34,645 nucleotides of DNA from Candidatus Thiodiazotropha sp. (ex Epidulcina cf. delphinae) (GCA_025656455.1 JAHXHS010000052.1:1-34645); one strand, 5' to 3'; shown: positions 24,166 through 32,227, counted from the stretch's first letter. Numbers and translations: made by a program. The notes: generated by a model from the letters alone, not told the origin.

Positions 24166-25014
24166 ATGAGCAATGACACCGCGCCTGTCGGGGTGAATGT
24201 AGTCAACGCCGGGAGTGGTGAAACCAGATCGTCCCGCGTTCTAAAGTCCTCGTGGCGGGGTCTGTCGAACTTTTTCGGGGGCCTTGCGATTCTGTTCGTT
24301 GTCTGGTGGTTCGGTGTCTATCTTATCTCTTCCACGCCATCGACGGAGCACTTCGCCGATTTCGGACCCATACCGGCGCTTCAGGCGTTCCCGGAGCTGT
24401 GGGAGGAAGGGACGATCCAGAGTGCGATTTTATCCAGCGGCTATCGTTTGGGCAGCGGGCTTCTCATCGCCATCTGCATCGGCGTACCGATCGGCATCCT
24501 GATGGGCCGCAGTAAACGATTCCGCGAACTGAGCAACTCCCCGTTCCAGCTGCTACGCATGATCAGCCCGCTCTCCTGGGAGCCGATTGCGGTAATCGTT
24601 TTCGCCACCTGGAACCAGGCGATCATCTTTCTCATCGCCATCGCCTCGGTCTGGCCGGTGGCCTTCGCCACCGCCGCCGGGTTGGCCAAGGTCGACCCGG
24701 CCTGGTTCAAAGTGGCGCGAAATCTCGGCGCCAAACCTTGGCATATCGTGATGCGGATCATCGTCCCGGCGATCACTTTCGATGTACTCACCGGCATACG
24801 TCTCGCCCTTGGCGTGGCCTGGATCGTGCTCGTGCCGGCAGAGTTTCTCGGAGTGACTTCCGGCCTTGGCTACTCCATTCAGGATGCCCGTGAGGGGTTG
24901 TCATACGACCATCTCATGGCATGGGTGCTCATTATCGGGGCCATCGGTTATGTACTCGACAGCTCCTGCGTGTTGCTTATCAAGCGTTTCAGTTGGCATC
25001 GTGGCGATGGTTGA
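24166..25014 (+). CDS. ABC transporter permease 2 (tandem paralogue)
   Basis: 282 residues, ATG 24166 behind GAAGAGG. Same architecture as permease 1, including NSPFQLLRMISPL, the EAA loop ARNLGAKPWHIVMRIIVPA and FLGVTSGLGYSI. The 71-bp gap from permease 1 and the strong DNA similarity show a tandem gene duplication. Because the operon has one ATPase and one binding protein, either a heterodimeric translocator or two interchangeable homodimers is possible. Confidence 0.9.
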   Translation: MSNDTAPVGVNVVNAGSGETRSSRVLKSSWRGLSNFFGGLAILFVVWWFGVYLISSTPSTEHFADFGPIPALQAFPELWEEGTIQSAILSSGYRLGSGLLIAICIGVPIGILMGRSKRFRELSNSPFQLLRMISPLSWEPIAVIVFATWNQAIIFLIAIASVWPVAFATAAGLAKVDPAWFKVARNLGAKPWHIVMRIIVPAITFDVLTGIRLALGVAWIVLVPAEFLGVTSGLGYSIQDAREGLSYDHLMAWVLIIGAIGYVLDSSCVLLIKRFSWHRGDG

Positions 25015-25040
25015 AGTACCAAACCTTGGGATGTCGTGTG

Positions 25041-25307
25041 ATGACTAAATCACGCTTCAATGAAGAGCAGATCCTAGCCGTGCTGAAAGAAGCAGAGGCT
25101 GGGGTGAAGGTCCGGGATGTTTGCCGCCGGTACGGCATCTCCTGCGCCACATTCTACAAATGGCGCGCTAAGCTCAGGGAGCAGTCAGACACCGAGTCGA
25201 GGCGCCTGAAACAGCTTGAGGAGGAGAACCGGCGTCTGAAGGCGATCGTCGCCGATCTTACCCTCCGCAACCAGGCGCTCAAACAGGTTGTATCGAAAAA
25301 ATGGTAA
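25041..25307 (+). CDS. Orphan IS3-family (IS407-like) OrfA protein
   Basis: 88 residues, the full usual length of IS3-family OrfA. It has the helix-turn-helix RFNEEQILAVLKEAEAGVKVRDVCRRYGIS..TFYKW split over two helices, and a leucine-rich coiled coil (RRLKQLEEENRRLKAIVADLTL). OrfB, with the DDE catalytic domain, is absent; downstream sequence runs directly into the DsrE gene, and I find no terminal inverted repeats. It lies 26 bp after permease 2 on the same strand within the operon. It is either the leftover of a decayed insertion or a retained DNA-binding protein. Confidence 0.85.
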   Translation: MTKSRFNEEQILAVLKEAEAGVKVRDVCRRYGISCATFYKWRAKLREQSDTESRRLKQLEEENRRLKAIVADLTLRNQALKQVVSKKW

Positions 25308-25394
25308 TGCCAATCGCCGGATCCCGGCGCATACGAGCAGCAATAGAATCCCGCATCGCACAGACGATGAGGCAGTGAGAGAGGCGAAAGCAAT

Positions 25395-25787
25395 ATGTCC
25401 CAAGATTTTCATATCGTTTGTATTTCAGGCACACGAGAGAAGTTACAGATGGCCGCGATGTTTGCGTCGGTGGCGGCTGCGACCGGGGAGCAGGTCTCAG
25501 TGTTCTTCTCAATGAATGCCTTGCCCTATTTCGTCAAGGACAATGCCGTAGAGGCGCCGGTGGAAGGCGAGTTTGGGGCACTGATGGCGCAGGAGCCTGG
25601 GGTGCCGCCCTTCAAGCAGTTGTTCAAGCAGGCGGCGGAACTCGGCGATGCAAAACTGCTGCCTTGTTCGATGGCCCTCGATCTGCTGAAGATCTCGGAA
25701 GAGGCGCTTGATCCCGAGTTGGGTCCGGCCACGGGCCTGACCCGTTTTCTGAACGACGCCGAGGGTGGACAACTGCTCACCTTTTAA
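25395..25787 (+). CDS. DsrE/DsrF-family sulfur-transfer protein
   Basis: 130 residues, ATG 25395. The Rossmann-like start FHIVCISGTREKLQMAAMFASVAAATGEQVSVFFS matches the DsrE/DsrF/DsrH-like (DsrE2-type) family. A single internal Cys91 in KLLPCSMALDLL sits where these proteins carry the persulfide. In sulfur oxidisers such proteins exchange persulfide sulfur with TusA. The next gene is tusA, 44 bp away, which strengthens the call. Confidence 0.85.
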   Translation: MSQDFHIVCISGTREKLQMAAMFASVAAATGEQVSVFFSMNALPYFVKDNAVEAPVEGEFGALMAQEPGVPPFKQLFKQAAELGDAKLLPCSMALDLLKISEEALDPELGPATGLTRFLNDAEGGQLLTF

Positions 25788-25831
25788 CCGGGGCGGTGGA
25801 TCAAACCACTGTCAGCAAGAGGATATGATGA

Positions 25832-26062
25832 ATGAGTGAATGCAAGACAATTGATGCACGCGACACATTTTGCCCCGGGCCGCTTATGGAGCTCATAACC
25901 TACATGAAGCAGGCCAGCGTGGGCGATACCCTCGAGCTGCTGTCCACCGATCAGGGTACAGCTTCCGATGTCCCGGAATGGGTCAACAAGGTGGGGCACG
26001 AGATGGTCAGCAGCGAGAAGATCGGAGAGGTCTGGCACCTCAAGGTTCGCAAGACCAAATAG
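25832..26062 (+). CDS. tusA: TusA-family sulfur carrier protein
   Basis: 76 residues, ATG 25832 behind AGAGGAT. The TusA signature CPGPLMEL is complete, with the persulfide-carrying Cys14, and the small beta-alpha fold ends in HLKVRK. TusA moves sulfane sulfur between donors in the cytoplasm, in tRNA thiolation and in dissimilatory sulfur oxidation (Dsr or sHdr routes). Its place between dsrE and an SQR-type gene indicates a dissimilatory sulfur-carrying role here, probably for sulfur released from thiocyanate. Confidence 0.92.
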   Translation: MSECKTIDARDTFCPGPLMELITYMKQASVGDTLELLSTDQGTASDVPEWVNKVGHEMVSSEKIGEVWHLKVRKTK

Positions 26063-26137
26063 GGCTTGCGGATGAGATCGGATACGCCCGGCCGATGCGG
26101 CCGGAAACGTGTTGATAATTTTGGATAGGAGAATGCA

Positions 26138-27271
26138 ATGAGAATCTTAGTCGTCGGTGGTGGCTGTGGTGGCACCATTCTGGCCAACAACCTTGCGCGG
26201 CGGCTGGCTGGCGAGATTCGTGACCGAAAGGTCAGAATCACCATGCTGTCAGCCTCTGACCAGCACATGTATCAGCCCGGCTTGCTGTATGTAGCCTTCG
26301 GACAGATGATGCCGGATGAGCTGTATCGTGATCAAGCGAGCCTGCTCGAACCCAGTATCGATTTTCATGTGGATCCGGTGGAGGAGTTTCAGCTCGAGCA
26401 GAACCGGGTGAAGACCAAGGCCGGCAAGATCCACGAGTATGACGTGATGGTCATCGCTACCGGTTCGCGCATTGTTCCCGAGGAGGTGCCGGGATTGAGG
26501 GAGGGTTCCGAGACCTTCTACTCCGAAGCGTCCGCGGTGAAGATGTTCAAGAGCCTGCGTGAGTTTGAGGGAGGTAATGTGGGGATAGTCGTCGGGGTCC
26601 CGCATAAGTGTCCGATCGCACCGGTCGAGGTCACCTTTTCGCTGCACGACTATTTCAAGTCCCGCGGTATCCGCGATAAGGTGCGCATCAAGTATCACTA
26701 CCCGATCGGTCGCATTCACACCATCGAGAATGTCGCCAAGTGGGCCAAGCCCGAATTCGACCGCATCGGCATCGAATACGAGACCCTGTTCAACGTCAGG
26801 GAGGTCGATGTCGAAAACAAAATCGTCAAGAGCGAGGAGGGCACGGAGTTCGCCTACGATCTGCTGATCTCCATCCCGCCGCATCGCGGCATGGAAGTGA
26901 TCGAAAAAGACAAACTCGGCGACGGCGGCTGGATTCCGACCGATCGTCATCGACTCACCATGGAGGGTCACGACAACGTCTACGTGCTTGGCGACACCAC
27001 CAATCTGCCGGTCAGCAAGACCGGATCCGCCGCCCACTTCGAGGCCGAAGTGGTTGCCGAAAATATCGCTTCGATCATAAAGATCGGCGCCCCGGTGCGC
27101 GAATACGACGGCAAGGTCTACTGTTTCATCGAGGCCGGCCATGACCGGGCCACCTACGCCATGTTCAACTATCAAAACCCGCCCGACCTGAAAGCGCCGA
27201 ATAAGTCGATGCACTGGTTCAAGATGAGTTACAACAAGATGTACTGGACCAGCGTTCGCGGTCTACTTTGA
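26138..27271 (+). CDS. Sulfide:quinone-oxidoreductase-type FAD-dependent flavoprotein
   Basis: 377 residues, ATG 26138 behind AGGAGAA. N-terminal dinucleotide fold ILVVGGGCGG (3-12), a second motif VMVIATGS (103-110) and the FAD-binding VYVLGDTTNLPVSKTGSAAH (281-300). Two cysteines sit at the redox positions of SQR: Cys158 in GVPHKCPIAPVE and Cys329 in KVYCFIEAG. The aromatic/basic C-terminus (HWFKMSYNKMYW) could bind the membrane. SQR oxidises sulfide to polysulfide and reduces quinone. Related flavoproteins without proven sulfide activity also occur next to TusA and DUF1641 genes, so the exact substrate is inferred. Confidence 0.87.
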   Translation: MRILVVGGGCGGTILANNLARRLAGEIRDRKVRITMLSASDQHMYQPGLLYVAFGQMMPDELYRDQASLLEPSIDFHVDPVEEFQLEQNRVKTKAGKIHEYDVMVIATGSRIVPEEVPGLREGSETFYSEASAVKMFKSLREFEGGNVGIVVGVPHKCPIAPVEVTFSLHDYFKSRGIRDKVRIKYHYPIGRIHTIENVAKWAKPEFDRIGIEYETLFNVREVDVENKIVKSEEGTEFAYDLLISIPPHRGMEVIEKDKLGDGGWIPTDRHRLTMEGHDNVYVLGDTTNLPVSKTGSAAHFEAEVVAENIASIIKIGAPVREYDGKVYCFIEAGHDRATYAMFNYQNPPDLKAPNKSMHWFKMSYNKMYWTSVRGLL

Positions 27272-27284
27272 GGAGTTCAGGCCC

Positions 27285-27728
27285 ATGACTACCCAGAAAG
27301 AAAAAACCGTTGCCGAGGCAGTCGCCGAGCGCGAAGAGCTCTCCCGGGATCTGGAACAGTTGTCGGAACTGGCGACGCTCGTCCTCTCGGCCCGAGACGC
27401 CTTGTCGGACGATATCGTCACTCGGCTCTCCTCGGCGTTCAGCGAGGGCATTACCCTGCTCGATCGCCTTACGCGTAATGAGGGATTGATGCGTTTGCTG
27501 CAGGTGCTCGATCGTCCCGAGACCCAACACCTCCTGCTCGGCCTGGGCAAGGCGCTCAGCCAGATGAGCCGCGATATCGCCACCGCCCCGCCGGCCAAAG
27601 GCGGCGTCGCGGGGATCGTCAAGCTGGCCCTCGAACCGGGCACGCAGGAGGGTGTTCGATCGCTTTCGCTGCTCGGCCAGTATTGGAGCGACAGCATGCG
27701 TGAACTGCACCGGCATGGTGGCGGTTGA
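27285..27728 (+). CDS. DUF1641 family protein
   Basis: 147 residues, ATG 27285, 13 bp after the SQR-type gene. Predominantly helical, with the DUF1641 pattern (LATLVLSARDALSDDIVTRLSSAFSEGITLLDRL, LLQVLDRPETQHLLLGLGKAL). DUF1641 proteins are often encoded beside SQR-like flavoproteins and TusA and may be a partner subunit; no catalytic residues are seen. It is the last gene of the probable scn operon and is followed by a REP-type hairpin. Confidence 0.85.
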   Translation: MTTQKEKTVAEAVAEREELSRDLEQLSELATLVLSARDALSDDIVTRLSSAFSEGITLLDRLTRNEGLMRLLQVLDRPETQHLLLGLGKALSQMSRDIATAPPAKGGVAGIVKLALEPGTQEGVRSLSLLGQYWSDSMRELHRHGGG

Positions 27729-27745
27729 CTTCATCGAAGGAAGTG

Positions 27746-27773
27746 CGTCATTCCGGCGAATGCCGGGATGACG
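27746..27773. repeat. REP-like hairpin, copy 3, between convergent genes
   Basis: CGTCATTCCGGC-GAAT-GCCGGGATGACG forms a near-perfect stem-loop midway between the DUF1641 stop (27728) and the convergent MocR stop (27793). It may end or stabilise transcripts from both sides. Confidence 0.6.
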
Positions 27774-27792
27774 GTGGTTGATCCACACAGAA

Positions 27793-29202
27793 TTATTCAT
27801 TGAGCAGACGAGCCATCGTCGCCAAAGCCCGCTCAATACGGTCATCCCAGTCACAGGCGCAGGAGAGGCGCAAGAAATTACGATACTTGCCGGTTGCGGA
27901 AAAGATAGCGCCAGGGGCAATGCTGATGCCTTGTTTTAGCAGGTTGCGGGCAAGCGCGAAGCTGTCCGTCTCGCCCGGCAGTTCAACCCAGATCACAAAC
28001 CCGCCTTGGGGAGAGGTGACCTTGGTGCCTTCGGGAAAATGACGCTCCACACCGGCAATCATGCGTTCAACGGCCCGTGCGTATTCCCGGCGCATCTTGC
28101 GCAGATGACGCTCATACAGCCCGCTTTCAAGCAGATCGGCCACCGCGAGCTGGGGGAGGGTCGATGTCGCCAGATTGGTGACGAATTTGAGATATTCGAC
28201 CTTCTCCTGATACCTGCCGGCGGCGATCCAACCTACCCTCAGTCCAGGGGAGAGGGTCTTGGAGAATGAAGCGCAGTGCAGCACATCGCCGGTTTTATCG
28301 TATGACTTGCAAACATCCGGACGCCGCTGAGTAAAGCCCAGATCACCATAGACATCGTCTTCGATCAGGGGGATGCGATGTTGCGATAGCAGGGCTACAA
28401 GCGCTCGTTTAAGCTTTTCAGACATACAGTAGCCGAGTGGGTTGCTGTAGTTGGGCACCAGCACGCACGCCTTTACGGGCCACTGTTCCAGGGCAAGTTG
28501 CAGGGCCTCCAGGGAAACGCCGTCTTGAGGATGCGTCGGTATCTCCAACGCCTCGAGACCCAGGGAATCGATCACCTGAAGCAGACCGTAAAATGTGGGC
28601 GACTCGATCGCCACCACATCGCCGGGCGAAGTGACGGCGCGCAGGGCAAGGGTCAAAGACTCCTGACAGCCATGGGTAATGACGATCTCATCCGCCCCCA
28701 CCCGACAGCCGTTCTCGGCCATGCGCCGGGCGATTTGCCGGCGCAATTCCCCAACCCCAGGGGGGAATTCATAGCTTGTGTTGCGATGGCGCTGACAGCG
28801 GTTTGCATTGGCGACGGCACGTTCGATGGCGCGTGTCGGTAGAAAGGATGGCGCAGGCACTGCCGCCCCTAGTTGCGTCATGGCAGTGTCATTGGCGGCC
28901 TTGACCAATTGCAGGGCAAGTTCCTGGCCAGAGACCGGGCTTGGACGGTTTTTGGGTGAGGAGATCCCAGGCTCGTCAGTGTGTCTCCTGGCGCGGGCGC
29001 GCACATAGAAGCCCGAGCGGGGCCTCGCCTCGATATACCCCTCGTCCTCGAGTCTCCGATAGACGGCCACGGCCGTCGCAACGCTGATGTTGTGTTGCCC
29101 ACTGAAGGCCCTGACTCCCGGCAACCGGTCGCCAGGCAGAAAAAGCCCCAAACCGATCTGTTCAGCCAGTTCAGAAGCCAGTCTTTCGTAGAGATAGTCC
29201 AT
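27793..29202 (-). CDS. MocR-family (GntR-aminotransferase fusion) transcriptional regulator
   Basis: 469 residues, ATG 29202. An N-terminal GntR winged helix (LPGVRAFSGQHNISVATAVAVYRRLEDEGYIEARPRSGFYV, 27-67) is fused to a class I aminotransferase fold. The PLP-binding Lys315 is in CASFSKTLSPGLRVGW, and the NYSNPLG and EDDVYGDL motifs are present. MocR proteins bind PLP and usually regulate nearby vitamin B6, GABA, taurine or amino-acid genes. It is divergent from the PhzF-family gene, with repeated CTGTACCGT-type sites in between, so that gene is its probable target. Confidence 0.92.
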   Translation of the reverse strand: MDYLYERLASELAEQIGLGLFLPGDRLPGVRAFSGQHNISVATAVAVYRRLEDEGYIEARPRSGFYVRARARRHTDEPGISSPKNRPSPVSGQELALQLVKAANDTAMTQLGAAVPAPSFLPTRAIERAVANANRCQRHRNTSYEFPPGVGELRRQIARRMAENGCRVGADEIVITHGCQESLTLALRAVTSPGDVVAIESPTFYGLLQVIDSLGLEALEIPTHPQDGVSLEALQLALEQWPVKACVLVPNYSNPLGYCMSEKLKRALVALLSQHRIPLIEDDVYGDLGFTQRRPDVCKSYDKTGDVLHCASFSKTLSPGLRVGWIAAGRYQEKVEYLKFVTNLATSTLPQLAVADLLESGLYERHLRKMRREYARAVERMIAGVERHFPEGTKVTSPQGGFVIWVELPGETDSFALARNLLKQGISIAPGAIFSATGKYRNFLRLSCACDWDDRIERALATMARLLNE

Positions 29203-29212
29203 GCTTTCACCA

Positions 29213-29300
29213 GTACAGATTGTGGGCCTTTAATACGGTACAGATTTTTTATATCACAATCTGTACCGTAACATTATTCGCTTTTTGAATCTGTACCGTC
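29213..29300. promoter_or_regulatory. Cluster of four MocR-type operator repeats
   Basis: AATCTGTACCGT[AC] occurs directly at 29258-29270 and 29288-29300, exactly 30 bp apart (about three helical turns), and inverted at 29234-29246. A fourth inverted half (GTACAGATT) is at 29213-29221, next to the mocR start codon. Multiple direct and inverted sites are typical of MocR regulators, allowing joint control of the divergent pair. Confidence 0.75.
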
Positions 29301-29352
29301 GTGCTTCTGCCAGATAGAGTCAAGGGATAGTGGAAAATTAAGGAGAGAAATG

Positions 29353-30144
29353 ATGAAGCACGCTATCTATGTGGTTGATGCATTCACAGATTGTCCCTAT
29401 AGCGGGAATCCGGCAGCCGTTTGTCTGCTCGACCAAGAGGCAGAGAGTGATTGGATGCAGTCGATCGCCGCCGAGATGAATCTTTCGGATAGCGCCTTCC
29501 TGCTGCCCGGCAATCCCGGCGAGTGGAGCCTGCGCTGGTTCACACCGAAAGTCGAGGTGGATCTGTGCGGCCATGCCACCCTCGCTTCGGCGCATGTGCT
29601 TTGGCGTGAGCTTGGCGTTGAGGGCAAGCAACTGCTTTTTCACACCCGCAGCGGCCAGCTCGCCGCGACCCGGGAAGCAGAGGTGATCGCACTCGATTTT
29701 CCCACCGATAACCTGGCGTCCATACCCATCAGCGAACTGCTGATCGAATCCCTCGGTATCGAGCCGGAGACGGCCTATAAGGGACGCGAAGACATACTGG
29801 TGGCATTGAAACATGCTGACGAACTGCGCTGTCTCAAGCCGGACTTGGCGCGCATGATGTCCCTGAAGTGCAGAGGCGTGATTGTCACGGCGCCGAGTGA
29901 TCGGTCAGCGTATGACTTCATCTCAAGGTTCTTCGGTCCGCGTATCGGTATCCCCGAAGACCCGGTGACCGGCTCGGCGCACTGTTCCCTCGCCCCATTC
30001 TGGGCCGAGCGGCTGGGTAAGGCAACGATGCGCGGTTTTCAGGCATCCTCACGGGGCGGCGTGGTCAATGTTCAACACCTGGGCGAGCGGGTCAAACTTC
30101 TCGGTCAGGCGGTCACCACCTTGTCAGGAAAACTCCATGCATGA
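29353..30144 (+). CDS. PhzF-family isomerase/epimerase
   Basis: 263 residues using ATG 29353, which lies 6 nt from AGGAGA; the adjacent ATG 29350 is also possible. The PhzF/DapF-like two-domain fold is clear: IYVVDAFTDCPYSGNPAAVCLL at the start, then AEMNLSDSAFLL with the catalytic-type Glu, RWFTPKVEVDLCGHATLASAHVLW, and GIPEDPVTGSAHCSLAPFW in the second half. PhzF proteins catalyse isomerisations of small carboxylic or amino acids; most homologues have unknown substrates. Divergent control by a PLP-binding MocR protein suggests a link with amino-acid or amine metabolism. Confidence 0.9.
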   Translation: MKHAIYVVDAFTDCPYSGNPAAVCLLDQEAESDWMQSIAAEMNLSDSAFLLPGNPGEWSLRWFTPKVEVDLCGHATLASAHVLWRELGVEGKQLLFHTRSGQLAATREAEVIALDFPTDNLASIPISELLIESLGIEPETAYKGREDILVALKHADELRCLKPDLARMMSLKCRGVIVTAPSDRSAYDFISRFFGPRIGIPEDPVTGSAHCSLAPFWAERLGKATMRGFQASSRGGVVNVQHLGERVKLLGQAVTTLSGKLHA

Positions 30145-30147
30145 GTC

Positions 30148-30222
30148 GTAGGTCAGGTTGGCGCGGAGCGACTACCTGACATAACGGTGATGTCACGTAG
30201 CTGCGCAACGTGACCTACGGGT
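30148..30222 (+). repeat. Interspersed ~76-bp repeat, copy B
   Basis: Inverted counterpart of 17440-17515. It begins 3 bp after the phzF-like stop codon and ends in GGGTTTTT, so in this copy the GTCACGT/ACGTGAC hairpin plus T run could also serve as a terminator. Confidence 0.72.
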
Positions 30223-30519
30223 TTTTCACCGCATGCCTCCCCCGGCGTGTTCAACATGCGCATTCCGACGACGGTCACGTTCGATCGGAATGAGCGGTCA
30301 CGATGGGTCGGAATACGCACAACAACTGACCGTTGAATTAATTCGATGATTCTTTGCGTGCTTGGCGGCTTTGCGAGAGTGAATTATAGTCTTGAAATAC
30401 ACACGGATGTTGCTGAAGAGCCAAAATAATTGCCAAGAAAATTCCATTATCTTGAATCTCCTGACGACTTTTTTGGGTATAAAGAACAGAGATCACATCA
30501 TCAACAATGGAAGGCCGAA
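30223..30519. other. Gene-free intergenic region with one interspersed repeat
   Basis: About 300 bp without a convincing gene. An inverted pair around 30283-30312 (GATCGGAAT/ATGGGTCGGAATACGC) is weak. A CTTTGCG-type repeat is at 30352-30379. The rest is the promoter region and leader of the DUF3047 gene; no clear -35/-10 pair stood out. Confidence 0.4.
30352..30379 (+). repeat. Short interspersed repeat, copy 2 (CTTTGCG/CTTGGCG family)
   Basis: CTTTGCGTG-CTTGGCGG-CTTTGCGAGAG, same orientation as 129-157 and inverted relative to 34584-34611. Confidence 0.6.
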
Positions 30520-31155
30520 ATGAACAACCTGTTACGCCTCGGCTTACTCTTTACCGCGATGCCGTTGCTTGCCGCATCCCACGCTGTTCGGGAGGTCGGG
30601 ATAGTACCGCTCTCCGAGTGGAAAGAGGTAAGCTTTAAGGGTAATACCGCCTATCAGACCATTGAGGATCAACAGGGGCCGGCGATAAAGGCGGTTAGCA
30701 AGGGTGCTGCATCCGCCCTGGCGAAGCGCATCACCATCAACCTGGATGAAACGCCCTATCTGCATTGGCGATGGCGGGTGGAGGGTGTGTTGGAAAACCC
30801 CGATGAACGCAGCAAAGCGGGCGATGACTATCCGGCCAGGATCTATGTGGTGAAGGAGGGTGGATGGGCGCCCTGGCGGACGCGCTCCATGAACTATGTC
30901 TGGTCGAGCAGTCAGGCCAAGGGAAGCGCCTGGCCCAGCGCCTATACGGGACAATCCATGATGCTGGCCGTGGGTTCAGGGGATGCCGCCGCGCAACAGT
31001 GGAAATCCGAACGGCGCAATGTGAAACAGGATTTCAAGCGCTATTTCGGTGAGGATATCCGGGAAATCGATGTGGTCGCCATCATGACCGATACCGACAA
31101 TACAGGCGCCACGGCAACAGCCTGGTACGGCGATATCTATTTCGCTTCAGAGTAA
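30520..31155 (+). CDS. Secreted DUF3047 domain protein
   Basis: 211 residues. The ATG at 30520 is preferred to the upstream TTG at 30430 because GGAAGG precedes it and a signal peptide follows at once (LLRLGLLFTAMPLLAASHA). The DUF3047 pattern is recognisable: YLHWRWRVEGVLE, GDDYPARIYVV, MNYVWSS, and IREIDVVAIMTDTDNTGATATAWYGDIYF at the end. The sequence suggests a beta-sandwich periplasmic protein; no function is established for the family. It is flanked by repeats and not clearly in an operon. Confidence 0.85.
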   Translation: MNNLLRLGLLFTAMPLLAASHAVREVGIVPLSEWKEVSFKGNTAYQTIEDQQGPAIKAVSKGAASALAKRITINLDETPYLHWRWRVEGVLENPDERSKAGDDYPARIYVVKEGGWAPWRTRSMNYVWSSSQAKGSAWPSAYTGQSMMLAVGSGDAAAQQWKSERRNVKQDFKRYFGEDIREIDVVAIMTDTDNTGATATAWYGDIYFASE

Positions 31156-31223
31156 ATACAAAAGCGAGCTTGACGGGAGAAATTTTGCCTCTCAGGCCAG
31201 TTGAGGAAAACAGGGATTCAAGG

Positions 31224-31247
31224 CGTAGGGTGCGGCCCAGCCGCACC
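31224..31247 (+). repeat. REP-like hairpin repeat, third copy
   Basis: One mismatch relative to the paired copies at 17278-17301 and 17392-17415. It lies between the convergent DUF3047 and DUF3179 genes. Confidence 0.65.
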
Positions 31248-31262
31248 GATTAGTAGAAAGCG

Positions 31263-32210
31263 TCATTCAACCTTAAACAGAGCCGTATCCGGATGAAAGG
31301 CATACCAGGCGAACCAAAAGGCAGTGACTGACGGCATCATCCGGCCGGTCGCGTCAATCGCGGTTGCGGTTTGATTGTCGGCATCGTAGTGGATTTCGAT
31401 CGCTTTACCGGCCAAACGATCCTTGACCAAGCCGCTGGTTTTTGACAATTCCACAAAAGGATACGCCTTGACGCGGCCGTCGATCTCCAAACCCAATACA
31501 CGCTCCTTGGGATGGTAACCCTGGGAGAGAAACTCAACCGGAAAGTAGACCTGGCGACTCGTCTCGTACCCTTGGTAGGGAGATCGCTGATAATTGCGCG
31601 AATAGCCCGTCTTTTGAGACAGCACCAATGTCCTGGGATGACGCTGCCGCCAGTCCGACCAGGTCGTGTGTTGTAAGGGAAGGGGGGTAAGACGCCGCCC
31701 TTTGTAAGCGCCGCTGACAGCCTGCATTTTGATCTGGGACCATAGCGAATCCGTACGCCTGTCATAGAGCAGTACATCGCTGTTATAGAGCAGTCCCGAG
31801 ACCCCGAAGGTAAGGCGTGCACCATCCACTTGCGCCAGAAACGCTATCCCTGTGCCACATAAAGGGCAGTAGGTGATGGCAACGCCTTCACCGCCGAAGC
31901 GGTCATTGACGATCTCGTGCCAATCCATGATGGCGATGGGATAGGCCTTGGTCACGCCATTGTGCGCCAGGCCGAGTATGCGATCGTCGGCGGCAAGAAA
32001 ATCAGCCTTAGCAGCGCTCAGGAAGCGGGGTTTGTCGATCGCAGGGATGCCGTCCCGAGGCGGTCCCCCCGACAATACGCTCTCGACCGGAATCAAGGCG
32101 TCAGACAGGTCAAACCCGTTCTTGGACGGTCCGGCCTGCGCGCTGCCCGTCAACCAGCCAGTCAGCAGTAGCACTATAAAAAATCTCGGTACACAGTAAC
32201 GCATCGCCAT
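31263..32210 (-). CDS. Exported DUF3179 domain protein
   Basis: 315 residues, ATG 32210 with GAGGAGAG upstream. A signal peptide (FFIVLLLTGWLTGSAQA) is followed by a DUF3179 domain with the characteristic VAITYCPLCGTGIAF motif, a paired-cysteine site that may bind metal or be redox active. Other family landmarks are AYPIAIMDWHEIVND, LYNSDVLLYDRRTDSLW and GYSRNYQRSPYQGYE. The biochemical role of DUF3179 is not established. The gene starts 17 bp after the HD-GYP gene and is likely cotranscribed with it. Confidence 0.87.
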   Translation of the reverse strand: MAMRYCVPRFFIVLLLTGWLTGSAQAGPSKNGFDLSDALIPVESVLSGGPPRDGIPAIDKPRFLSAAKADFLAADDRILGLAHNGVTKAYPIAIMDWHEIVNDRFGGEGVAITYCPLCGTGIAFLAQVDGARLTFGVSGLLYNSDVLLYDRRTDSLWSQIKMQAVSGAYKGRRLTPLPLQHTTWSDWRQRHPRTLVLSQKTGYSRNYQRSPYQGYETSRQVYFPVEFLSQGYHPKERVLGLEIDGRVKAYPFVELSKTSGLVKDRLAGKAIEIHYDADNQTATAIDATGRMMPSVTAFWFAWYAFHPDTALFKVE

Positions 32211-32227
32211 TTTCTTATACTCTCCTC

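Noticed and set aside
26249..27214. 321-codon minus-strand frame
   Set aside because: Antisense of the SQR-type flavoprotein, whose motifs are complete on the plus strand; the minus product has no recognisable domain.
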